Assembly: GCA_027080725.1 (NCBI GenBank) | Contig: JALWRC010000015.1 | Span: 1 to 64,000, forward strand | Origin: Saprospiraceae bacterium | GTDB lineage: Bacteria > Bacteroidota > Bacteroidia > Chitinophagales > Saprospiraceae | Length of the DNA: 64,000 nt | Direction of reading: 5' to 3' | Part shown: positions 43,755-53,809 of the stretch, piece after piece | Layout of the letters: the number at the start of each line of letters is the position of its first letter | Numbering within the stretch: the stretch's first letter is position 1 | The notes under the pieces: generated by a model | What the model saw: only the letters and a program-made list of their open reading frames with translations | Database searches by the model: none | What the model was told of the DNA's origin: nothing | Made by a program: the position numbers and the translations under genes

Positions 43755-45086
43755 ATGGCTAAAGTCGAAGTTATCATGCCCAAGCTGGGCGAAAGCATTA
43801 TAGAAGCTACCGTATTGAAATGGCTCAAACAACCCGGAGAGTCCATTAATGAGGACGACACTTTATTGGAGATAGCTACCGATAAAGTAGACTCAGAAGT
43901 GCCATCACCTGTCTCAGGAAAGCTTGTAGAGACAAAGTACAATGAAGGAGACGTCGTTCCTATAGGTGAGGTAATTGCCCTTATTGAAACAGACGCTACA
44001 GCCACCGTTGACGAGCCGGCACCTACTCCCACACCGGCCTCGGCTACTCCTGCTCCTGCTGCAGCACCCCAAAACCCGGCTGCTGCCACAACACAAGAAG
44101 CAAAGGTATCTGCCCCATCTGTCCAAGTGACAAAAACAGGCGCTAGTGGCAGATTTTACTCTCCGTTAGTGCGCAATATCGCCAAAACCGAGGGGATAGG
44201 TATGGAAGAGCTCGAGAAAATACCCGGGACGGGGAAAGACGGGAGAGTGACCAAAAAGGATATACTCGCTTATCTTGCCAACAGGAGCTCAGCCCCAGCA
44301 CCGGCAGCACCGCCCAAAGTTTCAACTCCTGCACCTGCAAATAATGGTGCTCAAGCGACGAAAGACTATGGCGATGATGTCGAAGTGGTACAGATGGACC
44401 GGATGCGACAGCTCATTGCCAAAAGTATGCAAAACTCCTGGCAAACCATCCCGCATGTTACTTCGTATGTCGAAGCAGATGTAACACGAATTTGGAAATG
44501 GCGAAATAAAGTAAAAGGGGAATTCCAACAAAAATACGGTGTAAAACTTACGTTCACTCCGATTTTTTTCGAGGCAGTTGCCAAAGCATTGAGAGACTTC
44601 CCCATGGTGAATAGCTCCGTCGATGGAGATAAAATTCTTCTTAAGAAACGAATTAATATCGGAATGGCCACTGCCCTACCCAATGGCAATCTCATCGTGC
44701 CGGTTATTAAAGATGCAGATCAATTAAATCTGGCGGGATTGGCCCATCAGGTATTTGACCTTGCGGACAAAGCACGCAATAACAAATTAGCACCGGATGA
44801 TATCCAGGGCGGCACCTTTACCATCACCAATGTGGGCTCCTACGGAGACTTGTATGGTACACCAATTATCAATTTTCCACAAACAGCTATTTTAGGGACC
44901 GGACTTATTCGAAAAATGCCGGCCGTCATACAGACCGCCGATGGAGATGATGTGATCGCTATTCGCTACAAAATGATTCTCAGCTTATCTTATGATCACC
45001 GGGTAATTGACGGATTTCTAGGTGGATCATTTGCCAACAAAGTGAAACACTATCTCGAGCATTTTGATATAGATCAGGCCATTTAA
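43755..45086 (+). CDS. 2-oxoacid dehydrogenase E2 component (dihydrolipoyl acyltransferase)
   Basis: 443 residues. One lipoyl domain at the N-terminus with EIATDKVDSEVPSP (lipoyl Lys44), an Ala/Pro linker (about 80-130), a peripheral-subunit-binding domain (about 135-177, SPLVRNIAKTEGIGMEELEKI), another Ala/Pro linker, and the catalytic domain with LSYDHRVIDG (His415, Asp419). It passes an acyl group from lipoate to CoA. Branched-chain and 2-oxoglutarate types are both possible; the motif set is closest to branched-chain or mixed types in Bacteroidota. E1 and E3 genes are not nearby. Confidence 0.93.
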   Translation: MAKVEVIMPKLGESIIEATVLKWLKQPGESINEDDTLLEIATDKVDSEVPSPVSGKLVETKYNEGDVVPIGEVIALIETDATATVDEPAPTPTPASATPAPAAAPQNPAAATTQEAKVSAPSVQVTKTGASGRFYSPLVRNIAKTEGIGMEELEKIPGTGKDGRVTKKDILAYLANRSSAPAPAAPPKVSTPAPANNGAQATKDYGDDVEVVQMDRMRQLIAKSMQNSWQTIPHVTSYVEADVTRIWKWRNKVKGEFQQKYGVKLTFTPIFFEAVAKALRDFPMVNSSVDGDKILLKKRINIGMATALPNGNLIVPVIKDADQLNLAGLAHQVFDLADKARNNKLAPDDIQGGTFTITNVGSYGDLYGTPIINFPQTAILGTGLIRKMPAVIQTADGDDVIAIRYKMILSLSYDHRVIDGFLGGSFANKVKHYLEHFDIDQAI

Positions 45087-45097
45087 TCCCTTTTGCG

Positions 45098-47224
45098 ATG
45101 ATTGGTTTAGTCAGCAAATGGGGGTGCCATCTAATCGTTGGTATATTATTGGGGTTGATTCTGGCCGGATGTTCGGCTAAGACCTATAAGTTATCCAAGA
45201 ATGCACGCGTATTGTACCAAAAAGGACGTTATACCGAAGCGCTTCCCTATTTTATAGCGTCTATTGAAAATGGCAAAAAGAAAACTTCCTGGCTCTTGAA
45301 GGCAGCGGAAACGGGATTGAAAGCCGGCGACGTGGAGCACGCTTACACCTGGTTGGATGAGATTATTAAAGACAAGGGATATAAAGAACTTGAGGCGTAT
45401 GTATTGATGGGGGAGACACTACAGCAGTTGGGGCACTTTGAGGATGCTGTCATCGTGTATAAGACGTGGTTGAGGGAGGCGGACAGAAAAGACAAAAAAC
45501 GCTCTTTCGTCAAGCGCAATTTATTGCAAGCAGACCGCGGTGTTTGGATGCAGCGCAATAAGCCCGTAGCTTTGATAGAGTCTTTTGGCCCTTCTGTCAA
45601 TACGAAGACCCATCAATTTGGTGCCCGCTACAGCCCTACCACCAAAGGGAAAATCTACTATACTTCGACCGATGGCTCGAATTCCAGTATTTTCTATACT
45701 ATCGATAATCAAGGACTATGGACGCGACCGGTGGCCTTGGATACAAGTCACAATAAGGGCAACAAAGCTATTCTGGACATCATAGGGGACGGGCAAAAAC
45801 TGATTTTCTACAAGGGGAGCACATGGAAAGATGGAAATGTTTATTACCGGGATTACACCTCCTCTTCTTCCGATTACCTTTTGGGGGTTAATACTTATGG
45901 ATTTGATGGACGCATGGGGTTATCTTTATACAGAGACTCCATATTGTTTTTTGCTTCGGACAAGCCCGGTGGGTACGGAGGATATGACCTATATATGTCG
46001 TTATATCGCAATGGCAAGTGGGAATACCCTGTCAATCTGGGACCCGGGATAAATTCGAGGTATGACGAAATCACTCCCTATATGTGCAATGATGGCAGGA
46101 CACTGTATTATAGTACCAATTCCTCTTATAGTTCCGGTGGATTTGACGTCGTTCGTGCCCATCTCAATGATAAGTCCCTATCCTGGTCAGAAGTGGAGAA
46201 TGTCGGATTTCCCATCAATTCTGGTGCGGATGATAGGCATTTCGTGTTGAATAATGATGGATATAAAGCACTTCTTTCCTCCAACCGGCCGAAAGGGGAA
46301 GGAGGTTTTGATATATACAATATCTTCTTTGACCAATTGCGTACAGAACAATTCTACTCCAATGACCCATTTATTTTTGCCGTATTGTACGACGAGCTCA
46401 AATCTCTTAAGACCGATTGGCAAGGAACTTACCAATACTTCGAGAAAAAGAAACAACTCTTAAAAAAGAATAACGTCAGGAAGCAGAAATACACGCTGCT
46501 TCTTCACCCCATATTTATTGAAGCAGAGGAGTACTTGTCAGACCAGCGCGTTTTGACGTATCTCGAAAGGATAGCCACTGTCATGAAATCGCACCCAAAT
46601 CTCTTATTGGAGATTAATGGATATTTGTCGCCAAAGCCAAAACCTTGGCAAACGCTTTATACGTCGTTTCAAAAAGCAGAAATAGTAAGAAGATATTTGA
46701 AAAACTTAGGTATAGCCTCCAACCGGATAATAACACGGGGGTATGGCGATCGCTTTGAGATCGCCAAGGAGGTTATTAACGGACATCAAAGCGAAGTGGG
46801 GCGTAAATTCAACAGCCGAATCGAATTCAAACTCAAAGGTCATGCGGACTATCTAAAGGTAGAATATGAAAAGCCCAAAGTACCCGAGTATTATCGCATG
46901 CGTTATCCGGAAGAATATCCGGAAGGTATTTACTATAAGATCTATTTACAGTCTAGCGGACAGATGTTTATCAATCCGCTTATTTCAAAACAAAATAAAG
47001 CCATCATAGAGCGTATCGGAAAGGGACGGAGTGTCGATTATTTGATAGGAGTATTTTCTACTTACCGCGATGCAAAATTTGGCTTACAGAATCTGGATTC
47101 CAATCGATTCAAACAACTGAGAATTGTGCCCTACTATAAGGGAAGTCGATTGAGTAGAAATGAGTTAATGGACTTTGTGTCTAAGTATCCGGACCTAAAC
47201 CAATTTCTAAAAGAAAATAAATAA
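45098..47224 (+). CDS. OmpA-family lipoprotein with TPR and PD40 propeller repeats (PorE-like plan)
   Basis: 708 residues. The lipobox ends LILAGC (Cys25). TPR-like helices span about 30-135 (ARVLYQKGRYTEALPYF, ETLQQLGHFEDAVIVYKTWL). A propeller of PD40-type repeats runs about 170-410 (LFFASDKPGGYGGYDLYMS, TLYYSTNSSYSSGGFDVV, ALLSSNRPKGEGGFDIYN). An OmpA-like peptidoglycan-binding domain follows (about 480-590, LLEINGYLS, YLKNLGIASNRIITRGYGD). The last 90 residues look SPOR-like. The order TPR-propeller-OmpA matches PorE/Omp family lipoproteins of T9SS and gliding, but the CRD of PorE is not evident. First of a tight three-gene operon (gaps 2 and 4 bp). Confidence 0.85.
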   Translation: MIGLVSKWGCHLIVGILLGLILAGCSAKTYKLSKNARVLYQKGRYTEALPYFIASIENGKKKTSWLLKAAETGLKAGDVEHAYTWLDEIIKDKGYKELEAYVLMGETLQQLGHFEDAVIVYKTWLREADRKDKKRSFVKRNLLQADRGVWMQRNKPVALIESFGPSVNTKTHQFGARYSPTTKGKIYYTSTDGSNSSIFYTIDNQGLWTRPVALDTSHNKGNKAILDIIGDGQKLIFYKGSTWKDGNVYYRDYTSSSSDYLLGVNTYGFDGRMGLSLYRDSILFFASDKPGGYGGYDLYMSLYRNGKWEYPVNLGPGINSRYDEITPYMCNDGRTLYYSTNSSYSSGGFDVVRAHLNDKSLSWSEVENVGFPINSGADDRHFVLNNDGYKALLSSNRPKGEGGFDIYNIFFDQLRTEQFYSNDPFIFAVLYDELKSLKTDWQGTYQYFEKKKQLLKKNNVRKQKYTLLLHPIFIEAEEYLSDQRVLTYLERIATVMKSHPNLLLEINGYLSPKPKPWQTLYTSFQKAEIVRRYLKNLGIASNRIITRGYGDRFEIAKEVINGHQSEVGRKFNSRIEFKLKGHADYLKVEYEKPKVPEYYRMRYPEEYPEGIYYKIYLQSSGQMFINPLISKQNKAIIERIGKGRSVDYLIGVFSTYRDAKFGLQNLDSNRFKQLRIVPYYKGSRLSRNELMDFVSKYPDLNQFLKENK

Positions 47225-47226
47225 AT

Positions 47227-47784
47227 ATGAGTTATATCTCCTTTATCAAGGAAAGCGTACGCCATCTGAGGACTACAGGCACGATTACCAGGAGTTCTCA
47301 GGAAGCTTGCAAGGCTTTGGTTTCGTTTACTGATTTTGATACAGCGAGGGATATTGTCGAGTTGGGAGCAGGAGATGGCGTGGTAACCCATCATATTCTC
47401 AAAGCAATGCATCCGGATGCGCGTCTGTTTTGTTTTGAGGTCAACGACCAATTTTGTCAGCACTTAAGAGAAATAGATGACCCTCGGCTATTGGTCATCC
47501 AGGATTCTGCAGAGAAATTGGAGTATTATCTCGAGCAAAATGGTATTTCCAAAGTCGATTCTATCATCTCTGCTATACCTTTTGTAGCATTTAGTAAAGA
47601 AATGACAATGGACATTCTCACATTGTGTAACAAAGTGTTAAAATCTGGAGGAGCCTTTAGCCAAATTCATTATTCGCTTGTCTTGAAAAAGGTATATAAA
47701 AAAATCTTTGGAGACATAAAAATCAAATTCGTATTGCGAAATATCCCTCCTGCTTTTGTATTGTATAAAATAAAAGATAAATAA
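47227..47784 (+). CDS. SAM-dependent methyltransferase, phospholipid N-methyltransferase-like
   Basis: 185 residues. The SAM motif is DIVELGAGDGVVTHHIL. The start (SFIKESVRHLRTTGTITRSSQEACKAL) matches small phospholipid or rRNA-dimethylase-like enzymes of this size (PmtA type), and SIISAIPFVAFSKEMTM fits motif IV. It may methylate phosphatidylethanolamine; the substrate is unproven. It begins 2 bp after the OmpA-type gene and ends 4 bp before the M42 peptidase gene. Confidence 0.82.
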   Translation: MSYISFIKESVRHLRTTGTITRSSQEACKALVSFTDFDTARDIVELGAGDGVVTHHILKAMHPDARLFCFEVNDQFCQHLREIDDPRLLVIQDSAEKLEYYLEQNGISKVDSIISAIPFVAFSKEMTMDILTLCNKVLKSGGAFSQIHYSLVLKKVYKKIFGDIKIKFVLRNIPPAFVLYKIKDK

Positions 47785-47788
47785 ATAA

Positions 47789-48841
47789 ATGATTGACGTC
47801 ACAACACTGAGCTTATTTTGTGAGACCCCGGGAGCCCCGGGACATGAATTCCGCATTAGAAAAACGGTAATGGAGTGGGTACGACCCTACGTGGATGAAG
47901 CCTACATAGATAATATGGGCAACCTTATTACCTTAAAAAAAGGAAAGGATTCGACAAAAAGAATCGTTTTAGCCGGGCATTTGGACGAGATTGGTTTTAT
48001 CGTCAATCATATCGACGACAACGGATTTATTCGGTTTTACCCATTGGGGGGATTTGACCCGAAGACACTAACTGCCCAACGGGTGATTATTCATGGGAAA
48101 GAGGATATTATCGGCGTGATGGGCTCTAAGCCCATCCATATGATGACTAAGGAAGAGATGAACAAACCCCTTCAGATTAAAGATTTCTTTATCGATACCG
48201 GACTACCCAAAGAAAAGGTAGAAAAGATTGTTAGAGTGGGCGATCCCATCACCCGCGAGCGTATCCTGATTGAAATGGGGGATTGTGTCAACTCTAAGAG
48301 TCTGGACAACAGAGTCGCAGTATACATTATTGCAGAGATGATGAGAGAACTCAAGGCTGTAGAGGTCCCCTATGATGTCTATGGTGTATTTACGGTACAA
48401 GAAGAGGTAGGCATAAGAGGTGCCATGACAGTCGCCCACAGCTTAGACCCGGATTTTGCTCTCGCGATAGATGGCACTGTCGCCTTTGACCTACCCGGTG
48501 CCCAACCTCATGAATATTGCACCAAACTCGGTAATGGCGCTGCGATCAAGATAATGGATAGCGCAACGATTTGTGACCAAAGGATGGTGCATTATCTTCG
48601 CAACCAAGCAGACAAAAACAATATCACCTGGCAGTCCGAAATCCTACCGGCAGGAGGAACAGATACGGCTGCCCTTCAGAGATATGGCAAAAATGGTGCA
48701 ATTGCCGGTGCGATATCGGTACCCATGAGGCATTTGCATCAGGTTATAGAGATGTCCCACAAAGGCGATATCCGAAATGCCATCGAATTGGCCAAAGCAG
48801 CTGTTAAAAACCTCGACCAATTCAATTGGGATCATATCTAG
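47789..48841 (+). CDS. M42-family metallopeptidase (aminopeptidase)
   Basis: 350 residues. Metal ligands and catalytic acids of the M42/M20-type fold are visible: LAGHLDEIGFIVNH (His, Asp), DCVNSKSLDNRVAVY (Asp), VFTVQEEVGIRGAM (Glu pair), DFALAIDGTVAFD and PMRHLHQVIEMSHKGD (His). Members form large tetrahedral dodecamers that trim peptides in the cytoplasm. Some annotations call them endoglucanases or deblocking aminopeptidases; peptidase is more likely. Last of the three-gene operon starting at 45098. Confidence 0.94.
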   Translation: MIDVTTLSLFCETPGAPGHEFRIRKTVMEWVRPYVDEAYIDNMGNLITLKKGKDSTKRIVLAGHLDEIGFIVNHIDDNGFIRFYPLGGFDPKTLTAQRVIIHGKEDIIGVMGSKPIHMMTKEEMNKPLQIKDFFIDTGLPKEKVEKIVRVGDPITRERILIEMGDCVNSKSLDNRVAVYIIAEMMRELKAVEVPYDVYGVFTVQEEVGIRGAMTVAHSLDPDFALAIDGTVAFDLPGAQPHEYCTKLGNGAAIKIMDSATICDQRMVHYLRNQADKNNITWQSEILPAGGTDTAALQRYGKNGAIAGAISVPMRHLHQVIEMSHKGDIRNAIELAKAAVKNLDQFNWDHI

Positions 48842-49045
48842 TACTCTTGTGCTCCAGGTTATAGTTTTAACCATATTATTATGTGGCAATAATATTTTCT
48901 GATTTTACTGTAGCATTTTGTCAAGTTAGGATGTAAGAGAAGTATAACCTTTGTGAGTTTACACTGAAATATTTAGCTCTACCGTACTGAGAAGGTTTGA
49001 TATTTCAGAGCAAACTTCATTTTCTTTCACCCAAAATTTTACAAT

Positions 49046-51439
49046 ATGCTTTATCGAAAAATTCTATTACTATTCTTTATTAGCCTAAGCTTTTTTACTA
49101 CTCATACTAAAGCACAGGTTGAGGATTCTTGTTTCTTAGAGCAATTCCTTGTTATTCCCCATTGTATTGACAGCCTCAACGGAGTAAAAACTCAATTCTT
49201 TGAGATTATTTATCAAGCTTCAGATTATTTAGACTCACTGGAGCTTGTTTTTGAGCGTCCCGGTGGCCGGGAAGTTGTTTCCTTTGCCAATTCCGGAAGA
49301 CCGTTTTGGTTTAACCCAAAGAAGAATGAGTGCGACCCCAAAGATTCCATCTACAGCTTTATCCTTCGCGATAAGAATAACCCTATGTGCAACTTGTTTT
49401 ATGATTGGAAGGTCATTTGCTGTGAAGAGGCGGAGTGCCCGATAGACAAATCTCAGGGTTCTTTAACGACAGAAGTAGAATGCACCCGATTGGAAGGAGT
49501 CTATAATTTATTCGTTGATTTCAAGCATGATAAAACCCTTCCAAATAAGTATTTCTCATTAACGGTTAGAAGCAGTGGACCTAATAACGTGTATCTTCAG
49601 AAATACTATAAATATAGTGATTTACCCTTAAAAATAGAAGGTCTTTATGCCAATTGCCAAGGCGAATACGACGTGACTGTTTCAGATCCATTGATTGGCC
49701 AAAGAGAGTGTGCCTTGACCGAATTATTCTTTCCAGCCAAATGTTGCAGCGACTCTTCCTACTGTGATTGGTCTAACCTCGAAGTCGAAAAACTGCCTTG
49801 TTATCCTACTGAGAAAAAGTATAGCGTCCGAATCAATTTCAAACACAAAGGAGTTGACAAAATTGGATCTTTCTTTGTAACCACTAAAAGCTATCGTGCC
49901 GGTCCTTTTAAATACAGTCAATTGCCGCTAACTGTAAGTGGACTAACAGCCGATTGTAAGACTAAGGAGTTTATTCAAGTGTCAGACTCTCGATACCCTC
50001 GAAATTGTCAATTAACAGAGAAATTAGGTATAGAATGCTGTGGGGACTCAACAGATTGTAAATTGTGGGATTTAGAAGTCATTAAGAGCCCATGTGATTC
50101 AGGTGGTTTTTTCAGTGCCACGATCAATTTCAGGCACATAAACACCGGTACTTTTTTTAAAATCGTTGGAAATGGGCGCGATTATGGGACTTTTCATTAC
50201 TCTAATCTACCGGTACACCTTCGCCTCAAAGGGGATTGTCAAACCCCATACGAATTTGTTATACTCGACCGTGGGGAAGACGAATGTACAGTGGCGGAGG
50301 ATCTCGGTGTAGTTTGCTGTGGTGGCCATGAAGATTGCAACATTCGCGATATGTACGTCCGTAAATCGGAGTGTGACGATGATGGCTTCTTTTTTGCTTA
50401 TATCGGATTCCAACACTCCAATACGAGCAAGCGGTTTCATATCCTTGGAAATGGAAAAAATTATGGAACATTCGAATACTCTCAACTTCCCGTTAAACTG
50501 CGGTTGAAGGGGGATTGTCAAACGCCCTATGAGTTTATCGTACAGGATGAAGTCAATATGAATTGTGGAGCGAATACCGGGTTGGGAAAAGTGTGTTGTG
50601 AAGACGACCACAATTCGGAAGACTGCAGTATTTGTGATCTTTCAGTGGACACCTTCCCGTGCCATAGTGATGGAACCTTTGCTATTTTGATTAGAGCAAA
50701 CCATATGGGAGGAAATGGAGCCTTTTTTGTTCAACTAAACGGTCAGCTCCACGGGCCATTCAAATACAGCCAATTGCCGGTAAAAATCGAGGGGCTCCAC
50801 GGTGATTGCCACACAAAGTATAAAGTAGTGATGTATGATAGAAGGCAAGAACATTGCGGCGCTGTTTACAACTTCGGTCCGATTTGTTGCAAAGGAGACC
50901 CCTGTCCTTTGAATCGGGATAGTATTTTCGGACGAGCGATAGAGTGCAATCCGGATCATAAAACCGTCCGCATTTTCATTAAGACCCCACTGCCGAATAC
51001 TGCTTTTGATGTTTTTGACAGAGACAGTTTCGTTGGCTTCTTCCACTCGGACAAATACGGCGAAATATCTATCGGTCATTATCCAATCAGTGGAAAAGAC
51101 TATGAATATGCGAGGATTTGCCTCAATGACATCCAACCTCCGTGTTGCAAAGAAATCGAGTTTAAGGCCATAAAATGTATGAATGCCGTGATAGACGTAA
51201 ACCAACTGGTAGATAATATTCATTACAGCTGGGTAGATGAATCCGTGGTGATTAAACAATCCGAAACCTCCGATTTAAGGATACAAATTCTCAATCTGGA
51301 CGGGAAAATATTACTTAACAAAGAGACAAAAGAGCAAATTGTAAAACTTAATATCCGGTCTGCTCCCCCAGGATTGTATCTCGTGAAAGTCACCAACGGG
51401 CTAAAGAATGCAACTTACCGTTTCATTAAATCCAGATAG
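49046..51439 (+). CDS. Secreted Cys-rich tandem-repeat protein with type A T9SS sorting domain
   Basis: 797 residues. A signal peptide (FFISLSFFTTHTKAQ) is followed by about six or seven repeats of roughly 95 residues. Each starts with a Cys-Cys pair (CCEEAEC, CCSDSSYC, CCGDSTDC, CCGGHEDC, CCEDDHN, CCKGDPC) and holds a strand pattern such as KYSQLPVKIEGLHGDC with further cysteines. Repeats 4 and 5 are the most alike at DNA level. The last 80 residues are a sorting domain (IQILNLDGKILLNKETKE, SAPPGLYLVKVTNGLK). I do not recognise the repeat family. It is probably a disulfide-stabilised surface adhesin or fibre. It has its own terminator. Confidence 0.8.
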   Translation: MLYRKILLLFFISLSFFTTHTKAQVEDSCFLEQFLVIPHCIDSLNGVKTQFFEIIYQASDYLDSLELVFERPGGREVVSFANSGRPFWFNPKKNECDPKDSIYSFILRDKNNPMCNLFYDWKVICCEEAECPIDKSQGSLTTEVECTRLEGVYNLFVDFKHDKTLPNKYFSLTVRSSGPNNVYLQKYYKYSDLPLKIEGLYANCQGEYDVTVSDPLIGQRECALTELFFPAKCCSDSSYCDWSNLEVEKLPCYPTEKKYSVRINFKHKGVDKIGSFFVTTKSYRAGPFKYSQLPLTVSGLTADCKTKEFIQVSDSRYPRNCQLTEKLGIECCGDSTDCKLWDLEVIKSPCDSGGFFSATINFRHINTGTFFKIVGNGRDYGTFHYSNLPVHLRLKGDCQTPYEFVILDRGEDECTVAEDLGVVCCGGHEDCNIRDMYVRKSECDDDGFFFAYIGFQHSNTSKRFHILGNGKNYGTFEYSQLPVKLRLKGDCQTPYEFIVQDEVNMNCGANTGLGKVCCEDDHNSEDCSICDLSVDTFPCHSDGTFAILIRANHMGGNGAFFVQLNGQLHGPFKYSQLPVKIEGLHGDCHTKYKVVMYDRRQEHCGAVYNFGPICCKGDPCPLNRDSIFGRAIECNPDHKTVRIFIKTPLPNTAFDVFDRDSFVGFFHSDKYGEISIGHYPISGKDYEYARICLNDIQPPCCKEIEFKAIKCMNAVIDVNQLVDNIHYSWVDESVVIKQSETSDLRIQILNLDGKILLNKETKEQIVKLNIRSAPPGLYLVKVTNGLKNATYRFIKSR

Positions 51440-51468
51440 ACTAATACCTTCTTAGTCACTTTTCTAAC

Positions 51469-51505
51469 GCCCGTTTGCATTTCGATTGCAAACGGGCATT
51501 TTTAA
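51469..51505 (+). terminator. Rho-independent terminator after the Cys-rich repeat gene
   Basis: GCCCGTTTGCA (51469-51479) and TGCAAACGGGC (51487-51497) form an 11-bp stem, 7-nt loop, followed by ATTTTTAATTG. It begins 30 nt after the stop. Confidence 0.85.
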
Positions 51506-51730
51506 TTGTTTCCATGATTTAGGTGCTCTAAAAGGAGCTATGGCGTTAACTTAGCCAACGGTTAAAACCGTGGGATGGATGTTACAGATCAATTTTTGTA
51601 ATGATTCTAACCATTTTCTTGTTTCAACTTCCGGAGTGACTTCAAGAATCGGAGAAATAGAGCCGGATATAGGTTTTTTTGGTATTGGAACTATCCCCCC
51701 ATTCATTGCCCCAACCCTCATCTTATCCCT

Positions 51731-53230
51731 TTAGAAATGATACCGGTATCCCAGTCTCAATACATGCAAATTGTATTGTTGTCGAATCGGGTTGTAGGTA
51801 GTGTTGCCGATATTATTAAGTAAAAATTGTTCGGAGAGAGAGAATAACATTTCGTGATGTTGATCCCATTGGTATCCCATACAAAAGGTGCTAGTCACCC
51901 AAAGGTTGCCCTTGGTTTTATAAAGTGGACGCAAGTCACTTCGCGTATCAAAGGCCGTCACTTTACCATTAGGTGTAGTCTGATAACCCCGGCTACGTTG
52001 CCAGATGTCGTATTTTGTACCGGCATTAAAGGAAAAGTTCCATTGATTTGAAGACCAACGATAGCCGGCTTGTAGCGAAAGGCCGACCATTTCATGCGAA
52101 TTAAAAGTGTGATAGGACGAATCATACAACACCTTTCTGTCCTCATACGAAATACTCTTGGTATTGTCTTTCAAGTATTTGACAATAGTGTCTCGAAGGA
52201 TTTCATCGGTATAACCGGTGTAGGTATAATTCAGCTCTTCATTAATAGCGGTAAAATCCAATCCCAGGGCAAATTTCCAGTGTTTGCCCGGCAAAATGTC
52301 TATAGCCAAACGCCCCTGCAAGGACTCAAGTGTATTCTCCGTAGCATCTCTCAAAGTTTTATAATCGTCATTGGGTGTTGACGACGTGAGCTGACGTTGA
52401 ATAAACCCGTACCCTGCTTGTGCTGACAATGCATAACCCAGATGTGCATGTGGGGTGAGCCCGGGTTGGTGCTTTTGATCCGCATCGTCATCCTCTGCAT
52501 AAATCATCTGCATGAGGATAAAGGAGAGAATCGTATGTTTCCATTCATTGCCTAACTCAAGATATGAAGATAAAGAGGGCAATCCCGGAATAATAGGCCC
52601 CATACGGTTCATGCTCATTGAAGATGTCTGTTTTTGATTGGAGGAATTATTGTCTTTGCTTTGAACATTAGGTGTTTGTTGAGCTTTTTCTTGTGCCCAA
52701 GTGAATGGATAGAGAGAAGTATATGATTTGTTAGGCTTTAAAGTCTGTTTTGTCTGAGTACTATTGCTTTGTCGGGCGTTAAGATTTTTGTTTGTAATCG
52801 TCCCGGTTTTGACATTTGAATGGAGAGAGGTAACAGGGGTTTCGGCCATTTTGCCTTGAGAGCGGTTGTTTTGTTTTGAAATGGTGGAGGAAGATGAATT
52901 GGGAGAGATATTGGTGGTCTTTTTTCCCTTTGAATCCACAAGAGAGGAAATTTGATGGAGGGTAGCATTATCCTTAGATGAAACATTGGACGCTATGAAG
53001 GATGTAGTGGGGTGGTGGGTAGAAGGACCGTTGGAAGAATACGTAAAATAGCCACCGACCGACAAGAAGATGACGGCCAATGCACCAGTCCACCATAACC
53101 ACCAGGTCCTTTTCTTTTTCTTGCCATAAAGTTTTTGTTCGACGCCGGCCCAAATATCCGGACCATCAACAGGCATCTCATAGCTGAGCATGGCCTCTTT
53201 TATTCTATTTTCAAAAATGTCTCTTTTCAT
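51731..53230 (-). CDS. Trans-envelope anti-sigma-like protein with C-terminal beta-barrel (Dma-like)
   Basis: 499 residues in one frame. Residues 1-40 are a short cytoplasmic helical domain (DIFENRIKEAMLSYEMPVDGPDIWAGVEQKL) like many Bacteroidota anti-sigma domains, followed by a basic KKKKR stretch. A single membrane helix spans about 42-63. Residues about 65-215 are Ser/Thr/Asn/Gln-rich and likely disordered. Residues about 225-499 have alternating outer-membrane barrel strands and end RLGYRYHF, an aromatic C-terminus typical of barrels. This would link the inner membrane to the outer membrane in one chain, the plan described for dual membrane-spanning anti-sigma factors (Dma) in Bacteroides. 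It starts 11 bp after the ECF sigma gene. Confidence 0.75.
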   Translation of the reverse strand: MKRDIFENRIKEAMLSYEMPVDGPDIWAGVEQKLYGKKKKRTWWLWWTGALAVIFLSVGGYFTYSSNGPSTHHPTTSFIASNVSSKDNATLHQISSLVDSKGKKTTNISPNSSSSTISKQNNRSQGKMAETPVTSLHSNVKTGTITNKNLNARQSNSTQTKQTLKPNKSYTSLYPFTWAQEKAQQTPNVQSKDNNSSNQKQTSSMSMNRMGPIIPGLPSLSSYLELGNEWKHTILSFILMQMIYAEDDDADQKHQPGLTPHAHLGYALSAQAGYGFIQRQLTSSTPNDDYKTLRDATENTLESLQGRLAIDILPGKHWKFALGLDFTAINEELNYTYTGYTDEILRDTIVKYLKDNTKSISYEDRKVLYDSSYHTFNSHEMVGLSLQAGYRWSSNQWNFSFNAGTKYDIWQRSRGYQTTPNGKVTAFDTRSDLRPLYKTKGNLWVTSTFCMGYQWDQHHEMLFSLSEQFLLNNIGNTTYNPIRQQYNLHVLRLGYRYHF

Positions 53231-53241
53231 AATCTCAAGTT

Positions 53242-53799
53242 TTAACCGGGTAAGTAGGATGTTTGTAGTTTGTTACTTTTTTTTATCATTTCTTTCAGTT
53301 TTTCTTTAGCTCGATGATAAGCAGAGCGAACCGTACCCTCTTTGATCTCCAGCTGTTGAGCGATTTCCTTATGACTATACCCATCGATGGCATACAAGCA
53401 AAAAACTTGTTTATAAGGGTACCCCAACATCATGACCAATTGGAAGATGTCAGAGTGTTCTAAATCACCAAAGGCTTCAGGAGCCTTAGGAGTTGTAATC
53501 TCGTTGTAGTCATCTGTCAACAGTTCTTTTTTGCGTCCCATTCTTCTGAGGACTTGCAGTGACTGATTGACCGCTATTTTTCGCATCCAAGCTTTAAAAT
53601 TATCCGTATCGGGGTCTATCTTATGGATATTCTTAAAAATAGAAACAAAGACATCTTGCAAGACATCTTTGACTTCTTCTCCATCTCTTAGGTAGCTTCG
53701 ACAAACGGGATATAAAAAAGGGGCAAAGCGCAGTACTAAATCTTCCTGCGCTTTGCGATCCTCCTTCTGACATAATCTTATGAGCGAAGCTACATTCAT
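53242..53799 (-). CDS. ECF-type RNA polymerase sigma factor
   Basis: 185 residues from the ATG at 53799 (MNVASLIRLCQKEDRKAQEDL); an earlier in-frame ATG at 53841 would overlap the upstream gene. Region 2 reads LRFAPFLYPVCRSYLRDGEEVKDVLQDVFVSIFKNIHKI, and region 4 YPYKQVFCLYAIDGYSHKEIAQQLEIKEGTVRSAYHRAKEKL carries the helix-turn-helix. It sits between a lipoprotein gene (10-bp gap) and the anti-sigma-like gene (11-bp gap), so all three form one operon. It probably directs transcription of its own operon and other envelope genes. Confidence 0.92.
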   Translation of the reverse strand: MNVASLIRLCQKEDRKAQEDLVLRFAPFLYPVCRSYLRDGEEVKDVLQDVFVSIFKNIHKIDPDTDNFKAWMRKIAVNQSLQVLRRMGRKKELLTDDYNEITTPKAPEAFGDLEHSDIFQLVMMLGYPYKQVFCLYAIDGYSHKEIAQQLEIKEGTVRSAYHRAKEKLKEMIKKSNKLQTSYLPG

Positions 53800-53809
53800 T
53801 GTTGAGAGA

